64,000 bases of DNA from Halicephalobus mephisto (taxonomy: Eukaryota; Nematoda; Chromadorea; Rhabditida; Panagrolaimidae): assembly GCA_009193035.1 (NCBI GenBank), contig SWDT01000010.1, positions 372,001 through 436,000 on the forward strand, given 5' to 3'. Positions 47,089-58,800 of this stretch are shown piece after piece. Both the position numbers and the translations under genes were made by a program. The notes beneath the pieces were generated by a model. The model ran no database searches. It was not told the DNA's origin and saw nothing but the letters and a program-made list of their open reading frames with translations. Positions within the stretch are counted from its first letter, which is position 1. Every line of letters begins with the position of its first letter.

Positions 47089-48952
47089 ATGGCGGATTTC
47101 GTTAAATTAAAAATATTAAAAATGGACGAAGACTGTGAGTTACTCGATGAACGGACAATTATTGTCGATATTGGCAGAGAAGGATATTCTGCGGATCAAT
47201 TAGTAAGAAGAGCCAAAATTGAAATGGCCGAAGATGACTTGGATTCATCTGTAGCAGTGGTGTACAAGAGGGTAAACACGCCGATTCCTTCTAATATTGC
47301 TTTGGAAAACGGGCATTTGGTCCCCCTGAAGGGCAGATACTCAAATGTTCTTATCGAGAAGGGAGGAATTTACGAGGTTCGTCTGGTCGAAAAGGTCAGT
47401 TTTGCATTTTCCGAGAAAGACGGAATGATTCAATACTTGCCAATAGGACTAGTTATAAAATAACGATTTTCAGAGAGAAGAAACGCCGGAACTGGATGAC
47501 ATCGTATTAGAGGAATGTTACTCTCTAACCATTGGAGACAAGGCGGCAGAAGCAAAGGAGAACATCAGAAACAATCAATCTAATTTCCCTAAAGTCCAGG
47601 CTGGTCCTTCCAAGGCAATAACGATGGTCAAGTCAAGTATTCTTTCTGATCAACAGTCTCCAGAAACGACCGTAATGAAGGCTATTCCGTCCTCTTTCCT
47701 ACCTAAATCCAGTCAGTTGTCGTCATCTTCCTTGAAAATCGACAAAGTGGCCCCCATTAACTGTTTAAAAGTTTCCCAAACATCCTACGACTGCAGTTCG
47801 TCTCCCGAAAAACAAGTCATAAGAAACAATATTTCACGCCACACTATATACGAGTCCAATAAAAAGAATAAAACCACCGGACAACTTGGAAGTTCAGAAA
47901 AAGATCAAGAATACATGGACTCTCAGAGAATTCAGAAGCAAAGTCCTGAAACCAATGATAAGTTGAGCTTTGCTGAAGTCATTGAAGGAAAGGAAGAAGA
48001 AATGGAAGATAATAAAATTCCAAGAGCCAGAATCGAGAAACAGCTGAAGAAAGCCAGTAAACAAGTTCATGTCAATGCTGATTTAGAAAATACTAATGTC
48101 CAAGTACGTGTTTTTGGAGACTTTGTTGTCGAGAAGGATAAAGAAGCAGAGGATCAGGAAAATGAAAACGTTATTCCAATAAACATTGAAAAAGTGAATC
48201 AGAAGTCAGAATTGAAGAAACATACGGAGACAGAAGACAAAAATATGGAATCCGAGGAAAGTAGTCCTGGAAGTTCTAAGTTTTCTGAACAAACATCTCC
48301 AACACCCTCTTTAGAAGAACAAATTATTATTCCCCCAGAATCCCTGGAGATGATCCAAAACATGATGTTTACTGTCTTCAATGGAAAAGTCCATCTCATC
48401 CCCAGAATCCTCAAAATTGATGGTGGAAGAGCAATTTACAACGCTTTCAGGGAGAACAAAGAAGATAAAGAAATGAAACAAGGACTCACAAGACTCCTTG
48501 GACAGATCTTGATGGAGGATTGTTCTAATCCTGGAAACCCATCTCCAGAAGAGAAGAGAGAGGTTGTAAATGGTTTCTGTAAATTGACCAAGAGGCCTGA
48601 TATAGAGGTGAGTCAATAATTAATGTAGTAAAATTAAAAAGCTAATGTTTAGAAACAGTTGTCTAACACAAAAAATGCCGGATCTTTGGACAACTGGGTT
48701 AGAAGAGTCAGGTCCAAGAAAACCAAGAAGGAAAGACTCGAAAAAGAGACCAATGATTCTGCTCCAGATGCTAAAAAACCCAAGAATGATTTAACTTCTG
48801 AAGACAGCCAACCCAAACCTTCTACAGCACCTGTTGGGATTCGTCAAGTGATCCCTGTCGTTAGCATTCCTCAAGAGCTTTCTCCAAGTCCTATTTTATT
48901 TTCGTCAAATAATGAACAAGACTGGGAAAATGGAGCTGCGTTTCGACTGTGA
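47089..48952 (+). CDS. Charged, probably nuclear protein of 579 aa with ubiquitin-like N-terminus (coilin-like?)
   Basis: Exons 47089-47394, 47474-48607 and 48653-48952 join in phase 0 throughout. Residues 1-102 form a compact, beta-rich domain ('MADFVKLKILKMDEDCELL', then 'VAVVYKRVNTPIPSN' and 'VLIEKGGIYEVRLVEK'); this order (R/K-L-x-L strand, helix, strand with PP/PIP turn, D/G-x-hydrophobic-x-V-x-L) recalls the ubiquitin-like N-terminus of coilin. A long Ser/Lys/Glu-rich disordered middle follows, with several SP/TP sites, then an ordered segment about 385-470 ('PESLEMIQNMMFTVFNGK' and 'GLTRLLGQILMEDC') and a basic, NLS-like stretch 'RRVRSKKTKKERLEKE'. No signal or TM. The orthology suggestion is weak. 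It converges with the four-TM gene (106 bp between stops). Confidence 0.65.
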
Positions 48953-49058
48953 AGTGACGTAGTTCAACTATTTTCCTCTTTAGTCAATAGCATAAGCGGT
49001 GAATTTAGCGTGTCCAAGCCCCAGGGAAAAGCAAAGCATTATCCAAGCCACCTGCCTC

Positions 49059-50252
49059 CTAAATCACAAAAACGTTTGCGAACCTAATGCTGTGATCGAT
49101 ATTCACTGGGGGTGTTGCTGGTGGATTTGACCCAACTGGCCTGAAACAGAATTGTCTCAACAACTTATCAATGACTATCATTCCTAATCATTCTAGTACG
49201 ATATATAATTTAATATCTTGATCTGAAATGATAAATCTACCAAGAACTCACCGATTGTCTTTTACTCCAAAGGTCGTAGATTTGGGTGTATGGATCCCGA
49301 CATTGTTGCCTTTGTAGTTGGGATTCTTGATGAATCTGTTCTTGTAGCCACCTTCGGGCCTAGTTTTGGAGATAAGAGACGCTACAGGTCTTCCAATAGG
49401 ACTGGCTATCATTAATACGAAGAATACAATGAGAGCTAAGAGTCTTAAAATCATGAAAGTGACAAGAAGGGACCTAGGGATATAGCTCTCGGCGATGTAA
49501 GGGTCACAAGTGTTCTAAAACATTATTAATAGTGGTAATTATAACATTGTGGTAAAAACTACCTTAGGATTGGATCTTCTCTGGAAATTGTTATAGAGGG
49601 AATAATCGAAAGTACATCCAATCCCTTGTTCCATATGGATGATTCCTCCTGGATTATGTGGAACAGCATGATCAAGGAGAGTAGCAGTTTCATTGGGTAA
49701 CCTTGCGGAGAGTGGAAACAGTAATCCAGAAAAGATAGCTCCTTCAATGAAGCAGTAAATGACACCAAGACCGAGGACAATCTGAAAGGTTCATTAGATA
49801 AATGTTAATTTCATTTATTAACTACTCACCCAAAAGATTACGTGCATTGTCCCTTTGCTTGTATCGTTGGAATAATAAAGCATCAGAGCCACTGCGAAGA
49901 AGATAAAGTTGCTCAAATCCGCCACCAGAAACACCCAAATAAGCGTTTTATATTTCCTTTGACTCTGAAGGACATCCATCTCCTTCTGAGTTACTTCATA
50001 GAGCCCGAGATCGCTGTTGTAGTTGATTTTGGAGATGGATATCGTTTTGTCCAAGTAGTCCACGAGCTCATCATAGACCCTCTGATCCCGGAATGCATAC
50101 CTAAGGAGACAACAAGCAGAAAACAGCACTGCTAGAGCTAGTAAAACTGCCAACAAGACTCCAAGGGGTTCTTTCCAGGGAGAATTCGAGTTCTTGTTCT
50201 GATCTGAAGTGGTCCTTGGAGGAAGCGGTGGGGCCGGCTGGAACGGCTTCAT
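49059..50252 (-). CDS. Four-TM membrane protein, 328 aa, unknown
   Basis: Exons 50252-49830, 49781-49563, 49514-49252 and 49140-49059 join in phase. A proline-rich cytosolic N-terminus ('FQPAPPLPPRTTS', an SH3/WW-type ligand) precedes TM1 ('GVLLAVLLALAVLFSACCLL'), a loop, TM2 ('IWVFLVADLSNFIFFAVAL'), TM3 ('FWIVLGLGVIYCFIEGAIF'), an extracellular loop with a glycosylation site (NETA) and two Cys, TM4 ('LRLLALIVFFVLMIASP') and a basic tail. The topology is tetraspan-like, but tetraspanin CCG and claudin W-GLW-C motifs are absent, so the family is open. The start lies 10 bp after TTTTCTAACCCAG, a possible trans-splice site. Confidence 0.7.
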
Positions 50253-53200
50253 CACCGCTTCACTGGGTTAGAAAATTGAAGAATTAGTTATTCTGAAACT
50301 AGGGATTGCTATTATAAAACTTATTTACCGTTAGGAACAAAAAGTAATCCACGAATTTTCAGAATTCAATAAAGAAAAAATGACCTCGACCGTTCAATAA
50401 TCGTCTTCCTCTTTGAAACTCTGGACAATGGCGTAACCACCGTCAATCACAAACTTGCAGGGATCCATCGTTCTTCCAAATTTAGGTCAGAAAAATCCAC
50501 GAAAAGAAGGACCGAAAAGAAGATAAGACAAGTGATTTGACGGATATTGGGAAAGGTGAGAAGAGACCATTACACGGAATAGCAAATGAGAGAAATGAAA
50601 TGGAATCTGGTTGGGGAATGTGTAAATCAAGATGAATCTACTATCTCGAAGGAAATAAAGGGATTATGGGATAAACAAATAAGCAAATGAGAGGAAAAAC
50701 AGTAGGCAATGACCTCAAAGAAGCAAGTGGTCGAAAGCGGGTTCCGGGTACTCGAAAACAATATATAAATCTGAATTCTAGAAAAGTCCTGATAAAAATA
50801 ATTTATCTATTAAAACACAATGAGGAATAATTTAGAATTTCCGAGTTTGAGAAAATACATAAAACGTAAAATAAATCTTTGATTTTTGAAACTTGTTATC
50901 TTCAAAAAACCTAAAAAAATTCAGTATTTTCATTTTAAATAAATCAAGACAATGATTTTCGGAGAAATTTTCAAGTTTTAAACTTAAATAATAAGTTTAG
51001 AATCGACTAAAACTTCCTGAACTCTGACCAATATCGGTTTCTGAAAATGTCCAACTCATGGTCGAAATCCCATCTCTCATTGCCCGGACATCACCGAAAT
51101 AACCTCGAAAAATTGCTGACTCAGTTTCAAAATAGAACAGGCCTGGAGACGAACAAAAATTTCAAATTCAAAATTAGTGACCATGGGTCTGAAAGCAGAT
51201 GCAATCATCGGACGGTCAACGGCAACGAGGGAAGTAGAACTCAAAGCGCGCAAGGTCACCAGAAAACTCCTTGTAAAGAAAGTCGGGGCCTTGACTGGCC
51301 ATTACCGGTGACATCTTATTGTTTTCTTGTCTTTGGCCGAGATCTGTCAAATCTCGAGATTGTTTTGCGGCAAATAATCAAGGTCTAGAAAAACTAAAGT
51401 GGCAGCTGGGTTAAAATTCATCCGAACAAGGCCAGAGGGATTAAGGACCCAGGATCAAAACACGGATTTATCCAAATTCGGTTCCAAATAATTTTCTCAG
51501 TGTAATAAAAAACGACCTTCAATTATTGACTGTTTTCACTAGAAAGCGATCGTTTACATTCAAATCAGAAAATTTACGCCAAAAGACAAATGGTTCCTAT
51601 ATCGGTTTCAAAAGGAGCAACAGGAGGTGGACGACCTTGGGACTTCTCCCCACCAAGTTGAAACGGAAATAACTGATTTCGGATTTGATTGACTCTGATG
51701 ACAAGTGGAAAGGAGAATTATGTAACTCGAGTTGTGTACCGTTGTGGAAGAAATAAAATAATCCCACCTAATAGGGAACTCTAGTGTGGATCTTCCAGAA
51801 ATTGTTTCTAAATCTCCGTCAGATCCTCAAAGAAACGAACAAAAGCCATCATTTTGTTCAAACCGGATTTTTTTGGGAACAAGGATATTCAAATTGAAAA
51901 GAATGTTTTGAAATTTATGAACTTTGTCGAATCGTAAACCTGCGGAAAAATGTTTATTTTCTTCGTGATAATAAATCAATTTTTGCTTGTTTTATCATCG
52001 AGATCTTGAGCACTTTCAAGGACTAAAACGTTTATGTGCCCACTTTCCCTTTCGGAGAAACGTCGAACGTCCTCAATGGGCAATGTTGCAGAAAATGCTG
52101 ACTGGAATTGCCACCTTGATCCTTTTTACTTTTTTATATAATAGTACTCAATCCCAGTAATTCAGTTGGTACTGGTTTATTTTTATTACATATTACTAAA
52201 AACAATTTCAAAAATCATAGATCCATCAATTTTATAACTTTTCTTAGGTTTCTTGACATTAGTAGAAAAGTCTAAAAATTGGATAAACTATTCAAACAAA
52301 TTATTCAAAAAATGGAAAAGTGAAAATCTTTGTCAAGTTGTCTGTACAGTTTTTGTTTTCTGAATAAATAAATTTTCTCTTCAGGGACCAAATTGAGTAA
52401 CTGGATAGCAAATTTGATCAAAGTGATAATTATAAACACCAAGGACACCTTATTGAAGTTTACTCGTTTCTAGTTCCTTAAAGGAATTATAAATTTTATA
52501 ATCACATTCAGTGTCAAAATTATAAGTTAATAAGTTGATTTAAGCAAGAATATTTTAAAGCTTGATTAAGTGAGACAAATCCAATTTTAAGCTAAAACCA
52601 AAAGTCACAGCATTTTTATTTATAACTCCATGATTACTAACATCAGGAAATAAAACTAAATCAAATGATAAGAACTGTTGAGAAACTGCCAAAAAGTAAA
52701 TATGAATTTCCGGCTATATTCATGTCTGGAGCAAAGTAAGATAGGGTGTATATATTGAGGTTCATCGAAACGAACATCCTTTTGAGTATTGAAAGAAGTA
52801 GATGACAACAAGATGAATATTAAGAATATAGTCTTGGAAAGATATAGTTGGAGGATAGAGGACAGAAGCAATATTCGAGATTAAGGATAATGTAATATGC
52901 GATATTTTGTAATATATTAATTGAATACCTTTATTTCAAATCAAACAGATCAGAATTCTGATAAATAAAGTTAATTTAACAAAATTTCAAAAACGTTGTT
53001 TGATGTAAAACATGCATCAAGTGACAATCACAATACATAACTTCCAAAAGCAATTTTAACCATCATCTAACTAGTAAATTGAATTATTAGCTCTTTAACA
53101 ATTTGACAATTTCTTTCGCAGTTTGAACTAAAGTTCTACCAATATTGATGTCACTTTTTTCCATCTTTATGATTGAAACTTTTATCAAAATCCTTAACCC

Positions 53201-53338
53201 AGACATTTTCCATACCGAGCGCGTCATCAAGTTATGAGATTTATGACATCATGTTTAACGTTCTCAAAACAAAATCTCAATATATTATTTACCAAATTAT
53301 TAAATTATAAAAAGAAAATTGGATTTTTTATACAATCT
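50253..53338. other. Intergenic, no supported gene
   Basis: 3.1 kb between the four-TM gene and the 3' end of the next receptor gene. The block at 51047-51390 is less AT-rich and has open frames on both strands, but neither has a credible protein. No strong repeats. Confidence 0.5.
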
Positions 53339-54763
53339 TCACGTAGGTTGAATTCTAGTCGAAACAGCTCTAAGCCAATAAGAATTTTCAAAGGATCTGT
53401 AATAAGTCTCCATGAATGATTCTCTGACCACTTTTGACATCAACAAGAGAGTATATGGTTTGAGCAAAGTACTTAAATCCGTTATCCAGCACATGGCAAA
53501 GTAGAAATCATTGTAGATCCCATCGAAAATAAAAAGTTTCCCTAGGACAAACATGCTCCCTTCAGCAGCGAATATAAACAGTTGAGTGATAAACTCGATC
53601 AATGTGATCATCAGGAGTCCCAAGGCGATTCTGTTGAAAGATCCATTTCTGTGGCGTTGACGCAAAATTGCTACACAAGTAATTACGTTCACCATGAAAT
53701 CTAATAACCCAACTATTAACCCAAATGAAGCCAGTTTTAAAGCTGATTCAGCCGGGAAAAAATCTACCATTGGACCAAGACCATAAGTTACTCCATAAAC
53801 GTCCATGGGGATCAATATGATTCGACCAAAAAAATAATACCAGGTAAGAGACGTAGCGATGAAAAAAGAACAGATGAAAGAGATTGGAAAAGCGTATTTC
53901 CAAATTCTCTCATGAATGTAGTAAGCCAGGACCGAAGTACATCTGTTGAGAGATGTCGAAAGTACAAGACAGCCTTTGAAATACCGTAAGAAATAGGTTC
54001 CAAAAAAGATAAATCTGAGGAAGAAGCTTCTTTCAGGGAATTCAACATAGAACTTGGCTAAGGGAGCGAATAGAGGAAATCTGTACTGAAGATTGAAGAT
54101 AACGTATAACAGGATATCCTGCAAAATCATTCAGTTTTCTAAAGATACAGTACTTCAAGAAGAATTTGAAATAACTTTAGTATAAAGAATATTAAATGGG
54201 TTTCTGTCATTATTTTTGTTATCCAGTTCATGTAAACGGTCTGTTTTTCTAATATCAAAAAAGTCAAGATAAGAAAAGTTTTTTAATAAAGTTGTGAGGT
54301 CACATAGGTTCTTTGTGTATTATAAACTTAATTTCGAATCTTTAGCCTGGTATCGTAAAAATCTTTTATAAATAAAGCCCCTTTCATTTTAAAAAATGAA
54401 TTTTTAATTTTTCTACAATTCATTGGTAAATAAAATACCAAGATTACTTAAAATGAACAAGGAGAATTATCAAAATACCTTCAGTAATCGATGAATTAAT
54501 TTAGAATTTAAATTTTTTCTTAGAATATCTGTATAGAAAAAAAATCTCACCGAAATTGCAATAATTGTAGTTAATCTGAAATAAGAGCTTCCAAAAGCAG
54601 TACGATTCGCCGGGCTTATTAGTAAAATAAGTATTAAAATATACAATATCCAAGAAGGAATTCCCACAACCATGTAAGTGATGAACTGACCTTGCGTTAA
54701 TGCTACCACATCTGTTTTATTTTCAGTCCAGGTGATATTTAGGACAGATATTAAATCCGACAT
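53339..54763 (-). CDS. Serpentine chemoreceptor of the srg/srv type
   Basis: Two exons, 54763-54551 and 54118-53339, encode 330 residues. The N-terminus carries two glycosylation sites (NITW, NKT). Seven spans follow; TM2 is entered through 'SSYFRLTTIIAISDILLYVI', TM3 ends 'FKGCLVLSTSLNRCTSV' (in place of DRY), and the C-terminal half has 'RHRNGSFNRIALGLLMITLI' and a TM7 'DLSTLLKPYTLLLMSKVVRE'. These patterns fit the srg superfamily of nematode chemosensory receptors. The exons meet in phase 0 over a 432 bp intron. It has the same orientation as, but is not a close copy of, the receptors at 30-33 kb. Confidence 0.75.
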
Positions 54764-55861
54764 CGTTGATGATTAGTAATAGAAAAATAAATGAAAAGGT
54801 TCTGTATATCCAAAAAGTATATGTTAATTTAGTTTGATTATGGCATTAAGAAAAAGTTGACTCAATTATCTAAATAAAGAGTTAAGTTAAAATGCTTTAT
54901 TTTCAACATATCGTTTGGTTTCTTTGACATTCTCCAAAAATTCTAAGATGAAATTGTTTATGTCAAACAAAAACATACTGTGTCGAAAGAATAGCAATAA
55001 GTTTCTTATTGTGTAAAATTTATTAAAGGCGTCTAAGTATGTAATAAGAGTTTTCCAGAAACAGATTGAACAGTTTCCTAAAGAGAAAAACAGGTAGAAA
55101 ATGTTATCATGGAAATCAAGTTATTGTTAAATACGAAAGCGTTCTTAAAATCTCAGGAATTTTTTTCTTTGGGTTGCTTTAAAATATTCGAACAGATTGT
55201 GGTCAGCTTTGATAATCATGTTTTTGGGAAAGTCAGGACAGGTTTGCACTCAATCTTTTTGTTGTTAGTGACAATATGAAAGGAAATATATGGAGTTTAC
55301 AACATTATGCAGTTCATTAAAGAAAAAGATCAAGTTGTTCAACCTTCATCTATCTCGAATGCCAACCTGATTAGTGCTAATACCGTGTTCAGTTGCTTTC
55401 AAATATTTTTCAATGACTTTTAGATGTGACAAAATAAGATGGAAACATTATTCAGAAAGAATTTTGCCATAAGCTTATAAATTCGAATTATTATCTCGAC
55501 TGCAAGTAAAGGCATTGTATCAAAAGGGACATCGGACTCTCATTTGTTTTGGATATTCTTCGGAATTTTGATGGAGTATAAGCATTCTCTTTGAATTTGT
55601 CTTGCTCTTTGAGATTCAACCTCTATAGATTACCAAGCTTTTTCTTATATTCCTTCCAACAAGAAATCTGTCTAACTCTAGTTTCTGAATAGTCAAGTTC
55701 TTTGACAATTAATTTATGTCTTCCTGATATTTCGGATATTTGTGAGTTATTTCTTTTCATAATGAAGCACCTAACGTGAAATATCTATAGTGGCAACGAT
55801 AAACAAAAGCAAATTTACACAAAGAAATTCGAATTAATGTATATATTCTAGATAAAACATC
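54764..55861. other. Spacer, no gene seen
   Basis: AT-rich DNA with the presumed promoter of the srg-type receptor and the 3' flank of the large receptor gene. Confidence 0.55.
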
Positions 55862-58800
55862 CTAAAATCTTTCAACAAATGCGCCTTCTGGAAGAAATGA
55901 ATTTGAAAAGTTTCTTCTGAATCCTATCGCAGGTTGGTATTGATAAGTATCAGTTACACCTTTAAAATCATTGTGAGGACGTCTCCATTGCTCTGGCTGT
56001 CTTGAAGGAGCTGAAAATTGTGCAATTAGTGCTTTTTCTCTTGGAACCGGTCTGTTTCTTGAAACAGACAGTAATTCCTCACCATTGAAATTCTCCCAAT
56101 ATGAAGATTCTTGGCCTCTCATATTGTAGCGATGATGATCCGGAGGATTAGAAAGCTGTGCTCTGAACCGATTATTGGGGTTAAAATAATCATGTTGATC
56201 CCAAGGCCGAATAGGTGCTGAACGATTTTCGGTCCTTGTTGTCCTGATATTAACGTTCCTTCGTGTTCTAACTTCATTCTCATCGTCTTCCGAATTTGAG
56301 AAACTACTATCACTATCAGATTGATCTGATTCTGATGAATTTCCGGAATTACTGCATTTCCGTTTGCACCACAAAAATGCGGAAATAATTAAAGCAATCC
56401 CAGCGAGCAAAATGATGTGAAAAGCGAGAACAAAAATGAAGAGAACGTGCCAAGGTGAAAGATAGGTGACATAGAGAGTAGCTGCTTCAAAGATCTGAAG
56501 CAAAATTCGTTTATATTACTTTAATATCATTTCTGAGCTAATTAAACATAAGTACCATTAAGTTCTCGGAATTAGGTTTATCCCACTGTTCCATTCTAGT
56601 CATCTTGTTGTGAAAAGAAAGCTTACGATTAAGATAGCTTATCAATTACCAACAGCATTGTTTGCTTTTCCAAGCGATAGGAAAATATTAATATTTCCTG
56701 ACATTTTGTCTTTAAAATGAACAAAAAACTTACCACTGGCAAGCCAAGGAGAATCTGGCGAGCAATTAATTTACTGCAAATCTTTGATGGCGGGTATTTT
56801 TTCTTACTCTTTCGAACTTCATTACCATCGGCAAGTATTCCATTGGTTGATTTGCAGAAACACCAATCTGGCCAGCATCGGGCAAAAAGCGGGATATAAA
56901 GAGGAATTGTTAGTGCTAGCATGCACAATGGGACCCACATTGCTTGAATCTGATAATCAGGTCTGATCCAACAACTGAAACTTTTTTTAACCAAGACTTT
57001 ATGGAATTCCACTTACAAATCGTCATTTCTCTGAAAGAATTCCTTCATTTCCACTGCAAATACTCCAGTAATAATAAGTGGAAAAATAAAACTTTGTATC
57101 AATGGCCATACAATGGCCTTCTTCCTTCCGATTATCAGCTTAATAATCTTCTTGAACCATTTTTTCCACTTTCCCATAACTTGATAAGCAATGAAAATGT
57201 TCACTATTGATAACCAAATGCAGACAAGAAAGAGATAATAATTAAATCCAGCGAAGATCTCACAAGCAATTCCGGATGGAATCACATCTGTTTTTCCAAT
57301 GATGACAAGAGTAATTAGAAAAATAAAGAAAATGATATTGTAGAAAAGGAAGAACCACCGGGGTTTTTTCGGCAATTTCTTATTGTAAAATAACTGAAAT
57401 AGTTCGCTCAAAGACTCGGCTTCCTCAGAAGTTTTCTTTTTTCTACTTTCAGAAATTTTCGAAATAATTTTCCACAAGACTATAACGCCACCAGCAGCCG
57501 CCACAATAGTACTTCCTAACTTAACGAGGTTATTACAGAGAATTGGTTCACTTGAGCAGCCCTCCTGAAAAAATATTAGTTGAAATAGAGAAGAAAGATG
57601 TTTTTAATATCCTTACATAATAAACAACACATTGAGAAGAATTGCAAAATTGCTCATACTGGCCGGAAAGACGAGACATTTGTGCTCCTTGTTTGAAGCT
57701 CTGACCAGCAAAGTAGGCAACGTAGGGTTGTCGGTGAAGATCATTCACGTTCTTAAAATGATATATTGGTAAGTAACAAGCATCTTTATTCAAAAATTTA
57801 GCAATAAGTTATTTCAGTTTCATGGAATCTGAACACATGAAAATAAAATTTATATTTAAGACTCAATTCTAAAACCTAGGTTCAAAGTTGGGTGCCATGA
57901 AGAAAGTATTTTTCGATTTGTGTAACATCACAGAGAAGCCAACTTCGGAAAATGCATATTTCGCTACTTAATCTTGGCTCTGATGCGCACGATTGTTTCA
58001 TTAAAGAAAAACGATCGTTGAACTCAAGCTTATTATCTTCGAGCAATTCCTTTTTTGAAATGAAGCTTCGATCTTCACTATCTACTAAATATGGAGAGAA
58101 TCAAAAACAGTGTTAATAGCAGTGAAATAATGATTCATGCTGAGACGAAAACTGAACAACTAGATCCATATTTTTAAAGACCTTGCATGAAAGTTTTCGT
58201 GATGATATTTTTTTGATATTTAAAACATAAATCAAGAAGATTACTGAAAGAAATCAATGCATACCTTGGGATGATAGGCAGTAATCTTGGCAGAAAACGT
58301 CTCTAACTCGTTATTTCCAATTGCAGCAGTTCCAATAACTTGTTTGTTCATTAATGTCGATTTACAGTTACATTTCCCAGAATCATCTCCTATGGGAAGT
58401 TCATCATCACCAACAGGATCTGTGTCGAAATTGACTTCATTTTCTTCATCAGGAGAGGTATTTCCGAGAATGTAAAATTTGGCAGAGGTAACAGAAACAA
58501 ATGCTGTCTTTTTCATTTTGCTGCAAAAATCTTTTTTATCGGAAATCATGGTACAAAAGGTAATTCCACTTGACTCCTTTGCGACTCTACGATTTCCTTC
58601 AAAGCAAATTTCATAGCTATCAGGACTAGCACAAAGTTCTGACGGAGTTAACGACTTTACGTATAAATTGGAGTCGGCATTTTTACTCTGATATTCAATG
58701 GAATGCTCTGACTTTGCGATAAGATTAGGAATAGTACTCGGGAACCAAAGTAGAGAATTATTTTTGTTAGATTGCTTTAACACCTTCAGACTTTGTGCTG

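Noticed and set aside
51047..51388. Plus-strand ORF of 113 codons and an opposing 60-codon ORF
   Set aside because: Neither translation has domain character, splice sites or a plausible poly(A) site; probably chance in a less AT-rich patch.
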